Of a stretch of 64,000 nucleotides of DNA, positions 46,551-54,190 are shown piece by piece; within the stretch, counting starts at the first letter, position 1; each line of letters begins with the position of its first letter. The notes under the pieces are model-generated. The model was not told the DNA's origin, made no database searches, and was given only the letters and a program-made list of their open reading frames with translations. Source of the stretch: Anaerolineae bacterium (GTDB lineage: Bacteria > Chloroflexota > Anaerolineae > Aggregatilineales > Phototrophicaceae); NCBI GenBank assembly GCA_023382675.1, contig JAHDWN010000006.1:1-64000 (forward strand), given 5' to 3'. The position numbers and the translations under genes were made by a program.

Positions 46551-46630
46551 GAGCCTCAAAGACGCAAAAACGCAATGAAAAATCCTTTTGAATGAATTCC
46601 CCTTTGCGACCTTTGTGCCTTTGAGGTTCA
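46551..46630. repeat. Degenerate CGCAAAG-type repeat forming an inverted pair
   Basis: GAGCCTCAAAGACGCAAAAA at 46551 is mirrored by TTTGCGACCTTTGTGCCTTT up to 46630. The arms are imperfect inverted copies of a degenerate 7-8 bp (ACGCAAAG) unit around an AT-rich centre. It lies just after the radical SAM gene and might also act as its terminator. The rest of 46533-46862 holds the his leader described below. Confidence 0.5.
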
Positions 46631-46673
46631 AAATGAATGTGACGGGTTTGCTCGGTTGCACGCTACTTGAATT

Positions 46674-46702
46674 TTGACACGACCTTACGGCGTGGTTATA
46701 CT
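46674..46702 (+). promoter_or_regulatory. Sigma70-type promoter of the his operon
   Basis: A consensus -35 box TTGACA (46674-46679) and TATACT (46697-46702) are separated by exactly 17 bp. Transcription would start near 46709, only about 20 nt before the leader-peptide start codon. Confidence 0.8.
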
Positions 46703-46727
46703 CTTTCCACCGTTAGGAGGTTTGCGC

Positions 46728-46793
46728 GTGTTCTGCTTGACATTCCGCCACCATTATCGATATACCTCGCATCTGGTGCCGGTTCGCGACTGA
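46728..46793 (+). CDS. Putative his leader peptide, 21 residues
   Basis: GTG at 46728 is preceded by a full AGGAGG (46715-46720) at 7 nt. The short frame has three His codons, two of them adjacent (RHHYRYTSH), and ends at TGA 46791-46793. It sits between a strong promoter and a rho-independent terminator in front of hisH. That is the arrangement of amino-acid-operon attenuators, in which ribosome stalling at His codons prevents termination. The His count is modest compared with the enterobacterial leader, and I could not draw a convincing antiterminator. Confidence 0.65.
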   Translation: MFCLTFRHHYRYTSHLVPVRD

Positions 46794-46821
46794 ACACGTA
46801 TTGCTGTTTTAGATCGACAGT

Positions 46822-46849
46822 CCCCGCATCAGGCGGGGTTTTTTGTTTT
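46822..46849 (+). terminator. Attenuator terminator in the hisH leader
   Basis: CCCCGC (46822-46827) and GCGGGG (46833-46838) form a GC-rich stem with a 5-nt loop, followed by TTTTTTGTTTT. It lies 13 bp before the hisH start, and the hisH Shine-Dalgarno (AGGAGG) follows the T-run. A terminator here can only make sense as a regulated one. Confidence 0.85.
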
Positions 46850-46862
46850 AGGAGGTCGCTGG

Positions 46863-47477
46863 ATGCTGGCAGTCATCGATTACGGCGCAGGTAATTTACG
46901 CAGCGTGCTCCACGCCCTGTCCCACCTCGGCGTCGAGAGCATTCGTCTCGTGCGCACGCCGTATGAACTCAACGGCGCGCATAAAATCATCCTGCCCGGT
47001 GTCGGCGCGTTTGGCGCTGGGATGCAGAAGCTCCACGAGCAAGGGTTGGTCAAGCCGATTTCCGACGCAGTGCGTGCGGGGATTCCGTATCTGGGCATTT
47101 GCCTGGGGATGCAGTTCTTGTTCGATTACAGCGACGAAATGGGCGATCATCAGGGATTGGGGCTGCTGCCCGGCCACGTGACACGCTTTCCAGAGACGCC
47201 CGGTTACAAGGTGCCACACATGGGCTGGAATGCGCTGCGCATCGTCCGCGAGACACCGCTGCTGCGTGACCTGCCCGGCGAAGGCTATGCCTATTTCGTC
47301 CACAGCTATTACTGCGCCCCGGCGGAACCGAGCGATGTGGCGGCGGTGGTCGATTACGGCATCGCGTTCACGGCGGTCGTCCAGCGCGATAACATCTATG
47401 GCGTCCAATTCCACCCGGAGAAGAGCCAGCGCACCGGTCTGCGCATTCTGACCAATTTCCTGGAGTTGCCCGCATGA
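46863..47477 (+). CDS. hisH: Imidazole glycerol phosphate synthase, glutamine amidotransferase subunit
   Basis: HisH supplies ammonia from glutamine to HisF for the ring-closing step of histidine synthesis. The 204-residue class I amidotransferase starts MLAVIDYGAGNLRSV and has ILPGVGAFGAGM. The nucleophile Cys is in PYLGICLGMQFLF near residue 80, and the His/Glu of the triad are in GVQFHPEKSQRTG near the C terminus. KVPHMGWNAL and YFVHSYY are family-specific. It is the first gene of a tightly packed hisHAFIE operon behind a putative attenuator, and overlaps hisA by 4 bp. Confidence 0.97.
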   Translation: MLAVIDYGAGNLRSVLHALSHLGVESIRLVRTPYELNGAHKIILPGVGAFGAGMQKLHEQGLVKPISDAVRAGIPYLGICLGMQFLFDYSDEMGDHQGLGLLPGHVTRFPETPGYKVPHMGWNALRIVRETPLLRDLPGEGYAYFVHSYYCAPAEPSDVAAVVDYGIAFTAVVQRDNIYGVQFHPEKSQRTGLRILTNFLELPA

Positions 47478-48205
47478 TCATCTATCCGGCAATCGATCTG
47501 CGCGGCGGCAAAGTCGTGCGGCTGCGCGAGGGCGATCCCGACCGCCAGACAGTCTTCAGTGAAGATCCGGTCGCGATGGCGCGCCAGTGGATCGCGCAGG
47601 GTGCGCGCTGGTTGCACGTGGTCAATCTCGACGGTGCATTCGCGGCAGCCAATGATAACAGCGCGATCCTGCGTGAGATCGCGCGGTTGGGACTGCCGGT
47701 GCAGTTTGGCGGCGGCTTGCGTTCGCTGGAAGACATCGCCGCTGCGGTGGACGCTGGCGCAGCGCGCGTGATCCTGGGCACGATTGCGGTGCAGCAGCCG
47801 GAAGTGGTTGATCAGGCGCTGGCACGCTATGGCGCAGAGGCAATCTGTGTGGCGCTCGATTCGCGCGATGGTTACGTAACGACGCATGGCTGGCAGCGGA
47901 CGACAGAGATGACGGCGGTCGCCCTGGGTGAGCAGATGGCGGCGCGCGGTGTCGTTCACTGCCTGTATACCGACGTGGCGCGGGATGGCGGCCTGGCGGG
48001 CGTGAACCGCGAAGCAACCATCGACCTGGCGCGTTCGACCGGACTGCGCGTCATTGCCTCTGGCGGCGTCAACTCGCTCGACGACGTGCGCGCGCTGGCG
48101 GCGAGTCGTGTCGTCGCGGGCGCGGTCATCGGCATGGCGCTTTATGAGGGCAGAATTCAATTGGCTGAGGCGATAGACGCAGCGGGAGAGGGCGATGCTG
48201 GCTAA
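47474..48205 (+). CDS. hisA: ProFAR isomerase (HisA)
   Basis: HisA catalyses the Amadori isomerisation of ProFAR to PRFAR, the fourth step of the pathway. The 243-residue (beta/alpha)8 barrel starts [20 protein letters not shown] with the catalytic Asp, and has [25 protein letters not shown], and the second half [16 protein letters not shown] with the other Asp. [16 protein letters not shown] is the phosphate-binding turn. It overlaps hisH by 4 bp and hisF by 11 bp, so all three are probably translationally coupled. Confidence 0.97.
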   Translation: MIIYPAIDLRGGKVVRLREGDPDRQTVFSEDPVAMARQWIAQGARWLHVVNLDGAFAAANDNSAILREIARLGLPVQFGGGLRSLEDIAAAVDAGAARVILGTIAVQQPEVVDQALARYGAEAICVALDSRDGYVTTHGWQRTTEMTAVALGEQMAARGVVHCLYTDVARDGGLAGVNREATIDLARSTGLRVIASGGVNSLDDVRALAASRVVAGAVIGMALYEGRIQLAEAIDAAGEGDAG

Positions 48206-48971
48206 ACGGATCATTCCCTGCCTCGACGTGATGGAGGGGCGGGTCGTCAAAGGGATCAACTTCGTCAATTTGCGTGATGCCGGGGATCCGGTGGAGCAGG
48301 CGGCCATCTACGACCGCGAAGGCGCGGACGAGCTGGTATTTCTGGACATCACGGCCTCACACGAGAATCGCAGCACGATGCTGGACATGGTGCGCCGCGT
48401 GGCGGATACGCTCTTTATCCCGTTCTGCGTCGGCGGGGGGATACGCACCATCGAAGATATTCGGGCGACACTGCTGGCGGGCGCGGATAAAGTGTCGATC
48501 AACAGCGCCGCAGTCAAAAAGCCGGAACTGATCAGCGAGGGCGCGTGGGGCTTCGGCAGCCAGTGCATCGTCGTCGCTATCGATCCGAAGTGGACAGGCG
48601 ATCATTGGGAGGTGTATATCAACGGCGGGCGCGTGTCGACCGGACTCGATGCGCTTGAATGGGCGCGCGAAGTCGAGCGGCGCGGCGCGGGCGAGATTTT
48701 ACTCACCAGTATGGATCGTGACGGCACACGCGCAGGCTACAACATCGAACTGACGCGCGCTGTCAGTGCTGCCGTTTCGATCCCCGTGATCGCATCCGGC
48801 GGTGCGGGGACAGTCGAGCATTTCTATGAGGCGCTCACGGCAGGCGGCGCAGATGCGGCGCTGGCGGCCTCGCTCTTTCACTACAACGAGCTGCGTGTAC
48901 CCGATCTCAAACGTTATCTGGATGGGCGCGGCGTACACGTGCGCCTGGATGGCTGGGAAGCTGACTTATGA
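48195..48971 (+). CDS. hisF: Imidazole glycerol phosphate synthase, cyclase subunit
   Basis: HisF uses ammonia channelled from HisH to make imidazole glycerol phosphate and AICAR. The 258-residue barrel starts [20 protein letters not shown] with the catalytic Asp 11 equivalent, and has [32 protein letters not shown] and [30 protein letters not shown] carries a substrate-site Asp, and [14 protein letters not shown] follows. Length and motifs are normal. It ends in a 4-bp overlap with hisI. Confidence 0.97.
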   Translation: MLAKRIIPCLDVMEGRVVKGINFVNLRDAGDPVEQAAIYDREGADELVFLDITASHENRSTMLDMVRRVADTLFIPFCVGGGIRTIEDIRATLLAGADKVSINSAAVKKPELISEGAWGFGSQCIVVAIDPKWTGDHWEVYINGGRVSTGLDALEWAREVERRGAGEILLTSMDRDGTRAGYNIELTRAVSAAVSIPVIASGGAGTVEHFYEALTAGGADAALAASLFHYNELRVPDLKRYLDGRGVHVRLDGWEADL

Positions 48972-49297
48972 ATATCGAAGTTATTCAATGGAATGAGCGC
49001 GGGCTGGTGCCCACCATCGTGCAGGATGCCACCACACGCCAGGTGTTGATGGTCGCTTATATGAGTCGTGAGTCCCTGGAACGCACGCTCGAAATCGGCG
49101 AGACTGTTTTCTGGAGTCGCAGCCGGGCGAAGCTCTGGCACAAAGGAGAGACATCCGGCAATATCCAGCGTGTGCGCGAGATATATGTCGATTGCGATGG
49201 CGATACCCTGTTGGTAATGGTCGATGCGGCAGGCCCGGCCTGCCATACCGGCGAAGTATCGTGCTTTTATCGCCGCCTGGAGGCAGAAAGTGACTGA
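48968..49297 (+). CDS. hisI: Phosphoribosyl-AMP cyclohydrolase
   Basis: HisI opens the adenine ring of phosphoribosyl-AMP, the third step of histidine synthesis. The 109-residue protein has the family core: [57 protein letters not shown] and [15 protein letters not shown]. The Asp cluster and Cys residues bind Mg and Zn. It is a stand-alone cyclohydrolase rather than the HisIE fusion found in many bacteria. The pyrophosphohydrolase follows as a separate overlapping gene. Confidence 0.96.
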   Translation: MNIEVIQWNERGLVPTIVQDATTRQVLMVAYMSRESLERTLEIGETVFWSRSRAKLWHKGETSGNIQRVREIYVDCDGDTLLVMVDAAGPACHTGEVSCFYRRLEAESD

Positions 49298-49598
49298 TAT
49301 GCTGCGTGAACTTGAACGCATCATTGGCGAACGCAAGGCGAATCCACAGCCGGAGAGCTACACGCACCGCTTATTCGAGAGCGGCACGAACAAGATCGCG
49401 CAGAAGGTCGGCGAGGAGGCGGTCGAGGTGGTGGTGGCGGCGTTGGGGCAGGGGCGCACGGAGCAGATTGGCGAACTGGCTGATCTTTTCTATCATACGC
49501 TCGTGTTAATGTCTCAGCTCGGCATTGGCCTGGAAGACGTGGACAACGAGCTTCACCGCCGCCACGCGGCCAGGCCGCAATCGCCGGCACAGGAGTAA
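49290..49598 (+). CDS. hisE: Phosphoribosyl-ATP pyrophosphatase
   Basis: HisE hydrolyses phosphoribosyl-ATP to phosphoribosyl-AMP, the second step. The 102-residue all-alpha MazG-like protein has [46 protein letters not shown] and [18 protein letters not shown], with the metal-binding EExx(E/D) and ExxD pairs. I chose GTG at 49290, overlapping hisI by 8 bp, because GGAGG lies 6 nt upstream. The ATG at 49299 would put that site 15 nt away. It is the last his gene here; hisG, hisB, hisC and hisD are not in the window. Confidence 0.95.
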   Translation: MTDMLRELERIIGERKANPQPESYTHRLFESGTNKIAQKVGEEAVEVVVAALGQGRTEQIGELADLFYHTLVLMSQLGIGLEDVDNELHRRHAARPQSPAQE

Positions 49599-49602
49599 GG
49601 GT

Positions 49603-50016
49603 ATGTCGGCAGAAGATCGGTTTGTCGCCGAAACCAGCTTCTACGTTCGTTATGCTGAAACGGACGCGATGGGCATCGTCCACCATTCCAGCTACATCGT
49701 CTGGTTTGAAGAAGGTCGCAGCAATTATGCCCGCCAGCGCGGCAGTGATTATGCCGATTTCGAACGCAGCGGCCATTACCTGACCGTCGCCGAGGTCAAC
49801 GCGCGCTATTTGAAGCCCATGGTGTATGGCACGCGGGTGACGGTGCGCTGCTGGATTGAAGCAATGCAGTCGCGCGCACTCACCTTTGCCTATGAGATCG
49901 TGGATGCGGAAACCGGCGCTGTTTGCGTCACCGGCTCGACGCGGCACATTTGCATCACACACGGGGGCCACGTCGCTCCGCTGCCGGAAGCGTGGCGTGC
50001 CTGGGGGGACTGTTAG
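49603..50016 (+). CDS. Acyl-CoA thioesterase, 4-hydroxybenzoyl-CoA thioesterase family
   Basis: A 137-residue hotdog-fold thioesterase of the YbgC/FcbC type. Residues 10-35 have the active-site stretch FYVRYAETDAMGIVHHSSYI, with the catalytic Asp in the YAETDAMGIVHH loop, followed by VWFEEGRSNYARQRG. Later segments are YLKPMVYGTRVTVRCWIEAM and FAYEIVDAETGAVCVTGSTR. The start is ATG at 49603, 4 bp after hisE, behind AGGAGTAAGG, so it is co-transcribed with the his operon although functionally it fits better with the acyl-CoA ligase downstream. Confidence 0.9.
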   Translation: MSAEDRFVAETSFYVRYAETDAMGIVHHSSYIVWFEEGRSNYARQRGSDYADFERSGHYLTVAEVNARYLKPMVYGTRVTVRCWIEAMQSRALTFAYEIVDAETGAVCVTGSTRHICITHGGHVAPLPEAWRAWGDC

Positions 50017-50020
50017 ACGA

Positions 50021-50049
50021 TTGCAGTCCTGTTTGGCGTAGATTATACT
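50021..50049 (+). promoter_or_regulatory. Sigma70-type promoter of the acyl-CoA ligase gene
   Basis: TTGCAG (50021-50026) and TATACT (50044-50049) are 17 bp apart, in the 86 bp between the thioesterase stop and the ligase start. The -10 box is identical to that of the his promoter. Confidence 0.6.
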
Positions 50050-50102
50050 CGGCATAACCTGTTGCGTTAGATTGTGGTTAAATTTTAGGCGGAGAGATTC
50101 TA

Positions 50103-51875
50103 ATGGTCACTTATGCCGAGCGCCCCTGGACAAAAAAATATGACGAATTCGTCCCCCAAAGTCTGGAGCCTTATCCTGATCATCCCCTGCACGAATTCTT
50201 ACGTAAAGCGGCGCGGCTATCTCCAGAAGGTCCGGCGCTCGTCGCCAGCGCCCACCTGCCACTTTTAGGACGTGTTGGTAATGTCGTGACATTTGCTCAA
50301 ATCGATGCTGCTTCGGATGCACTGGCAGCGGCGATGATCGAGATGGGCTTGAAAAAAGGTGATCGCGTCGTCATCGTCATGCCGAACTGTGTCCAGTTCG
50401 TGATTGCGTTCTATGCCATTCTCAAAGCGGGTGGGGTGGTCGCTGCGACCAATCCCACATATCCCCCCGAAAAGATGCAGTTCCAGATCAATGACTGCGA
50501 TGCCGAAATCGTGCTTACCCTGTCGTTGTTTTACAAGCTGGTCAAGGACATTCAACCGCGCACAAAAGTCAAGCAAGTCATTGTTACCAATATCAAAGAG
50601 TATCTGCCTGGCCCGGCGAAATTCCTGTTTACCCTGGCCCGCGAGAAGAAAGACGGCCACTACGTCGAAGCGCTGGCTTCGGGCGATGTCTGGTTGCAGG
50701 ATGTGCTGGCGCGTTATGCGGGCAGAAAACCGGGTGTGGATGTGCAGCCAGACGACCTGGCGCTGTTTCAGTACACGGGCGGGACAACGGGCGTCAGTAA
50801 GGCGGCGATGTCTACCCACAGGGCATTGGTAGCAAATACGCTCCAATGCAAGGCCTGGTTCATGGGCGCAGACAAGGAACAGGCACCGGAAGAGGTCTTC
50901 ATGGGCGCAATTCCGATGTTCCATGTTTTCGGAATGGTAGCGGTGCTCAGTTTTGCCGTCGGCATGGGGTCGCGCATCACTCTCGTGTCGAATGCGCGTG
51001 ACATTGCCGATGTGCTGGGCGTGATCGATAGTTACAAGCCGACTCTGTTCATGGGCGTGCCTGCGCTCTACAACGCGATCAACAATCACCCGGATGTGAA
51101 ATCAGGCAAAGTTAGCTTGCGCTCGATCAAATACTGTCTGAGCGGTTCTGCGCCGCTGCCTCCGGCAACCAAACGCGAATTTGAACAATTGAGCGGTGGC
51201 AGGCTGATGGAAGGCTTCGGCATGAGCGAAGCGCCGACGGCGACCCACTGCAATCCGATCAATGGCGAGAATCGTGCAGGGGCGATCGGTCTGCCGTTCC
51301 CGGATATGGATATGCGTATCGTCAGTCTGGATGATGGCGAAACCGATCTGCCAGCGGGTGAAGTGGGTGAGTTGGTGATGGCCGGTCCGCAGTTGATGAC
51401 CGGCTATCACGGGATGCCCACTGAGACGGCCAACACCTTGCGCGAGAAAGACGGCAAGCTCTGGTTGTACACCGGCGACATCGCGCGGATGGACGAAGAC
51501 GGCTACTTCTACATTGTTGATAGAAAGAAGGATATGGCGTTAATAGGCGGCTTCAACGTCTATCCGAATAACATCGAAAAAATCCTGGCCGATCATCCGG
51601 CGGTGTTGGAAGTCGGCGTTGCTGCGGTGCCACACCCGGAGAAGGAAGGGCAGGAGGCGCTCAAAGCGTGGGTTGTCGTGCGGCCAGGCATGTCTGTCAC
51701 CGCCGATGAGTTGATCAAGTATGCGGAAAAACTTCTGGCGCGCTACGAAATACCTACCCGGTTTGCCTTTGTTGATTCACTACCCAAAACCACGGTCGGC
51801 AAGACTCTACGGCGCGAACTCGTCCAGATGGAAATGGCGGAACGGGAAAGTACGTTGTCGGGTGGCAACAGCTAG
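50103..51875 (+). CDS. fadD: Long-chain acyl-CoA synthetase (AMP-forming)
   Basis: The enzyme activates fatty acids to acyl-CoA through an acyl-AMP intermediate. The 590-residue protein has the P-loop motif LFQYTGGTTGVSKAAMSTHR near residue 225, the adenine-binding region LMEGFGMSEAPTATHCNP near 370, and the ATP/hinge motifs LWLYTGDIARMDEDGYFYIV and RKKDMALIGGFNVYP near 460-480. The catalytic Lys is in LPKTTVGKTLRREL near the end. GVVAATNPTYPPEKMQFQI is typical of FadD. It has its own promoter and GGAGAG ribosome-binding site. Fatty-acid chain length preference cannot be inferred. Confidence 0.92.
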   Translation: MVTYAERPWTKKYDEFVPQSLEPYPDHPLHEFLRKAARLSPEGPALVASAHLPLLGRVGNVVTFAQIDAASDALAAAMIEMGLKKGDRVVIVMPNCVQFVIAFYAILKAGGVVAATNPTYPPEKMQFQINDCDAEIVLTLSLFYKLVKDIQPRTKVKQVIVTNIKEYLPGPAKFLFTLAREKKDGHYVEALASGDVWLQDVLARYAGRKPGVDVQPDDLALFQYTGGTTGVSKAAMSTHRALVANTLQCKAWFMGADKEQAPEEVFMGAIPMFHVFGMVAVLSFAVGMGSRITLVSNARDIADVLGVIDSYKPTLFMGVPALYNAINNHPDVKSGKVSLRSIKYCLSGSAPLPPATKREFEQLSGGRLMEGFGMSEAPTATHCNPINGENRAGAIGLPFPDMDMRIVSLDDGETDLPAGEVGELVMAGPQLMTGYHGMPTETANTLREKDGKLWLYTGDIARMDEDGYFYIVDRKKDMALIGGFNVYPNNIEKILADHPAVLEVGVAAVPHPEKEGQEALKAWVVVRPGMSVTADELIKYAEKLLARYEIPTRFAFVDSLPKTTVGKTLRRELVQMEMAERESTLSGGNS

Positions 51876-52426
51876 TCTGTGCCTTCGTCTGTCGCGGTTG
51901 TGGACGTGGTTCTGGCAGGTTCTTTCAGAAAGTGCCCACGGAAGAAGGCCCTGGCAGGGCCACGATTCATATACCAGGCGACATACAGCGGGATCATGAC
52001 GGTGAAACAGAGTTGGAGCGTGGCGAGTGAACGTGTCATCGCCGCGCCGGAGTCGATGCCGGTTTGGAGGGTCTGCGGAGTCGTCAATGTGGTGATCAAT
52101 AGAACGATGTTGCCTGCCGATAATAGTACGACCGCGCCGATGAGAATGAAACGTATGGTAGAGGGTTTTCCGCGCCATGCGAATGCAGCAATTATCAGGA
52201 ACAGCAGCGCGAGCACGGCTTGCACAATCAGGCGCGGTGAGTCGGCATTCAGCACGTTCCCACCAAAGGCTGCTGTGCCACCGCCGTCTAATTGCACCAG
52301 TTCCGTTTCCAGTCTCCCCCGTAGCGCCAGCACCATGATGACTTCTAAGAGCGGTAAACAGGAAAATAAACAGACGCTTGCCAGAATGGCAACTGCGATA
52401 CCGAGTGTTCGCGGCGGTTTATTCAC
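51872..52426 (-). CDS. Hypothetical four-helix membrane protein
   Basis: A 184-residue protein with four predicted membrane helices: near residues 8-35 (LGIAVAILASVCLFSCLPLL), 65-85 (LIVQAVLALLFLIIAAFAW), 90-112 (FILIGAVVLLSAGNIVLLIT) and 135-152 (LQLCFTVMIPLYVAWYM). The C-terminal tail is hydrophilic and rich in Thr. A GTG start at 52426 has GGAGA about 9 nt upstream. It overlaps the end of the convergent ligase gene by 4 bp. I recognise no family. It is divergent from the BTAD regulator. Confidence 0.7.
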   Translation of the reverse strand: MNKPPRTLGIAVAILASVCLFSCLPLLEVIMVLALRGRLETELVQLDGGGTAAFGGNVLNADSPRLIVQAVLALLFLIIAAFAWRGKPSTIRFILIGAVVLLSAGNIVLLITTLTTPQTLQTGIDSGAAMTRSLATLQLCFTVMIPLYVAWYMNRGPARAFFRGHFLKEPARTTSTTATDEGTD

Positions 52427-52502
52427 GAGTGCGTTCTCCAGAGATGGACAGCCTATTATGCGAATGGCATCTTGTCACGTAGCACATCACTTACAAAACA
52501 TG

Positions 52503-52520
52503 GTAAACTAGCTGTAAACA
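52503..52520 (+). promoter_or_regulatory. Direct heptamer repeat, possible operator of the BTAD regulator
   Basis: GTAAACT (52503-52509) and GTAAACA (52514-52520) are direct copies separated by 4 bp, an 11-bp period. That is the spacing typical of binding sites for SARP/OmpR-type regulators. They end 36 bp before the start of a gene encoding such a regulator, so autoregulation is plausible. This is inference from spacing only. Confidence 0.35.
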
Positions 52521-52555
52521 CTGTTGTCTCTTCAAGCCTGAGAAGGTAGGCGATC

Positions 52556-53836
52556 ATGAATCTACAGGAATCTATAGAGCAGCAATACGAAAGGTTTCTG
52601 GAAGCGGCACAATCATCCAAGATTATCCTGCTCCATCCAGATAGCCGATTGCGCTCGCCGCTGGTAGCCCGTTTGCTCGACTCACAAGATTATCATGTCC
52701 TCTATTATGCAATGGGGCCTGATGATGTGTCGGTCGACTCGGTTGTTGGCGGTATGTCTCATGACATCGCCGAGCAGAGCCGACTCTTTGGACGGCATCT
52801 TAACGTTTTGAGTGTACGTGAACAAGCAGATGTGCCGACGCTTATTTCTGCCCTTGTTCGCGAGTTCGTCGATATACAGGATCGGAATGTACTCCTGATT
52901 CTTGATGAGTATGATCGTTCGGATGAGGCGGATGATGTGCAGGACTTTGTCGAGTTACTCAGTGGTCAACTCCCTGAACACAGCCGCGTCGTCATCAATA
53001 GTCGAACTATGCCCAGACTACCCTGGGTCTCGATGATTGCGCATCAGCGGGCGCTTCTCCTTCAGGATGATACGATTATTCGCCGCGACTTCTACGGCAC
53101 GCTGCCAGAAGCGGATTACGATCTGGAAGTGTTCGGGCTGGGACCGGGTTTCGTGCTCTTCAATGGAAAAACCATTGACGCCTGGGAAGGACACCTTCCG
53201 CGCCTTTTGTTTTTCTTCGCTCTTGAGAAGCCCGTCGTTACCCGTTCAGAGATCTGCCGCGCCTTCTGGCCGGATTTGGATGTCGATCAAGCCGTCAATG
53301 TTTTCCATGTTACCAAAAGGCGCTTGCACAAAGCGCTGCAATTCGACATGGATATTTTAATGCACGACGACGGTTATTATTACATCAATCCTGCGCTGAG
53401 CCTGGACTACGATGTCATGCGCTTTGTGTCTGCATTGATGGACGCGCGCGCGCACGCCCACGAAAAACCGTTCGATAAGTGGCAGCGCGTGGCAGACATG
53501 TATCAGGGGCCGTATCTTCAAGGACACGACGATCCGTGGATTCTGGCACGGAGGCAGGATTATCGGGCAGGCTTTATCGAAGCGTTGTCGCATCTGGCGC
53601 AAATCCGGCTGGAAGCGGATCGTCCAGAACATGCACTTGGCTTCCTGCTGCGTGGTGCCGAAGAAGATGACTTCCGCGAAGACTTACACCAGCAGATCAT
53701 GCAGTTGTACGATCAGCTGGGGCGCAGAAGCGAGGCGGCGGCCTACTATCAGCGTCTGATGACGCGCTTCAAGAAGCGCAAAATGGCCCTGAGCGACATG
53801 ACCCAGGCCGTCTACCACGAAATCATGAATAGATAA
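52556..53836 (+). CDS. BTAD-type transcriptional regulator with degenerate ATPase-like domain
   Basis: A 426-residue protein. Residues 1-185 look like the NTPase part of MalT/LuxR-type STAND regulators: IILLHPDSRLRSPLVARLL at the position of Walker A, VLLILDEYDRSDEADDV at Walker B, and RVVINSRTMPRLPW. The Gly-Lys-Thr/Ser of Walker A is missing, so ATP binding is doubtful. Residues ~200-290 are an OmpR-like winged helix (WEGHLPRLLFFFALEKPVVT, AVNVFHVTKRRLHKAL). Residues ~300-426 are a bacterial transcriptional activation domain with TPR-like repeats (WILARRQDYRAGFIEALSHL, LHQQIMQLYDQLGRRSEAAA). It probably regulates nearby or secondary-metabolism genes; the target is unknown. It is followed by a strong terminator. 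Confidence 0.8.
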   Translation: MNLQESIEQQYERFLEAAQSSKIILLHPDSRLRSPLVARLLDSQDYHVLYYAMGPDDVSVDSVVGGMSHDIAEQSRLFGRHLNVLSVREQADVPTLISALVREFVDIQDRNVLLILDEYDRSDEADDVQDFVELLSGQLPEHSRVVINSRTMPRLPWVSMIAHQRALLLQDDTIIRRDFYGTLPEADYDLEVFGLGPGFVLFNGKTIDAWEGHLPRLLFFFALEKPVVTRSEICRAFWPDLDVDQAVNVFHVTKRRLHKALQFDMDILMHDDGYYYINPALSLDYDVMRFVSALMDARAHAHEKPFDKWQRVADMYQGPYLQGHDDPWILARRQDYRAGFIEALSHLAQIRLEADRPEHALGFLLRGAEEDDFREDLHQQIMQLYDQLGRRSEAAAYYQRLMTRFKKRKMALSDMTQAVYHEIMNR

Positions 53837-53860
53837 CAGGCAAGCTTCTTGTCTATCAGT

Positions 53861-53893
53861 AATTCGCCCCAGTCCGGGGCGAATTCGTTTTGT
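53861..53893 (+). terminator. Terminator of the BTAD regulator gene
   Basis: A perfect 10-bp stem, AATTCGCCCC with GGGGCGAATT, and a 5-nt loop lie 24 bp after the stop, followed by CGTTTTGT. It abuts the 3' end of the convergent tRNA gene. Confidence 0.9.
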
Positions 53894-53965
53894 GCCCCCG
53901 GAGAGAATCGAACTCCCGACACACGGTTTAGAAGACCGTTGTTCTATCCACTGAACTACGGGGGC
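53893..53965 (-). tRNA. tRNA-Arg (anticodon UCU)
   Basis: The minus strand folds as a complete cloverleaf. The 7-bp acceptor stem is GCCCCCG with CGGGGGC and discriminator A. The D arm is GTTCAGTGGATAGAAC. The anticodon stem-loop is ACGGTCTTCTAAACCGT, with anticodon TCT in loop CTTCTAA. The T arm holds GTTCGAT. The CCA end is not encoded. It reads AGA (and AGG by wobble) arginine codons. Confidence 0.97.
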
Positions 53966-54041
53966 AGTTGATTGAATTCTATGAACCCAGCAAGCTTGTG
54001 TCAAGTCGTGTTACTGGCGCACATTAGTTCTAATTTGCACA

Positions 54042-54070
54042 TTGAATCCTCACCTGAGATGGGGTATAAT
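54042..54070 (+). promoter_or_regulatory. Sigma70-type promoter of gyrB
   Basis: TTGAAT (54042-54047) and a consensus TATAAT (54065-54070) are exactly 17 bp apart. They lie about 120 bp before the gyrB start, so the mRNA has a leader of about 110 nt. Confidence 0.7.
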
Positions 54071-54083
54071 TAATGAAATAAGT

Positions 54084-54158
54084 AACGCCATTTAAGAAGG
54101 ATTTTGCAGCCTGTAAAATGGCGTTCGAGAGTGCGCACTGGCGCGCTCTTATTTTGTT
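54084..54158 (+). promoter_or_regulatory. Structured gyrB leader with a terminator-like hairpin
   Basis: A perfect 10-bp inverted repeat AACGCCATTT / AAATGGCGTT (54084-54093 and 54116-54125) is followed immediately by a 9-bp hairpin AGAGTGCGC / GCGCGCTCT with an ACTG loop (54128-54149) and TATTTTGTT. The second hairpin looks like an intrinsic terminator placed before the gyrB ribosome-binding site, which suggests attenuation. The controlling signal is unknown. Confidence 0.5.
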
Positions 54159-54190
54159 CAGCGAGTCGAACGGGATGCCGAGGAAACCAG

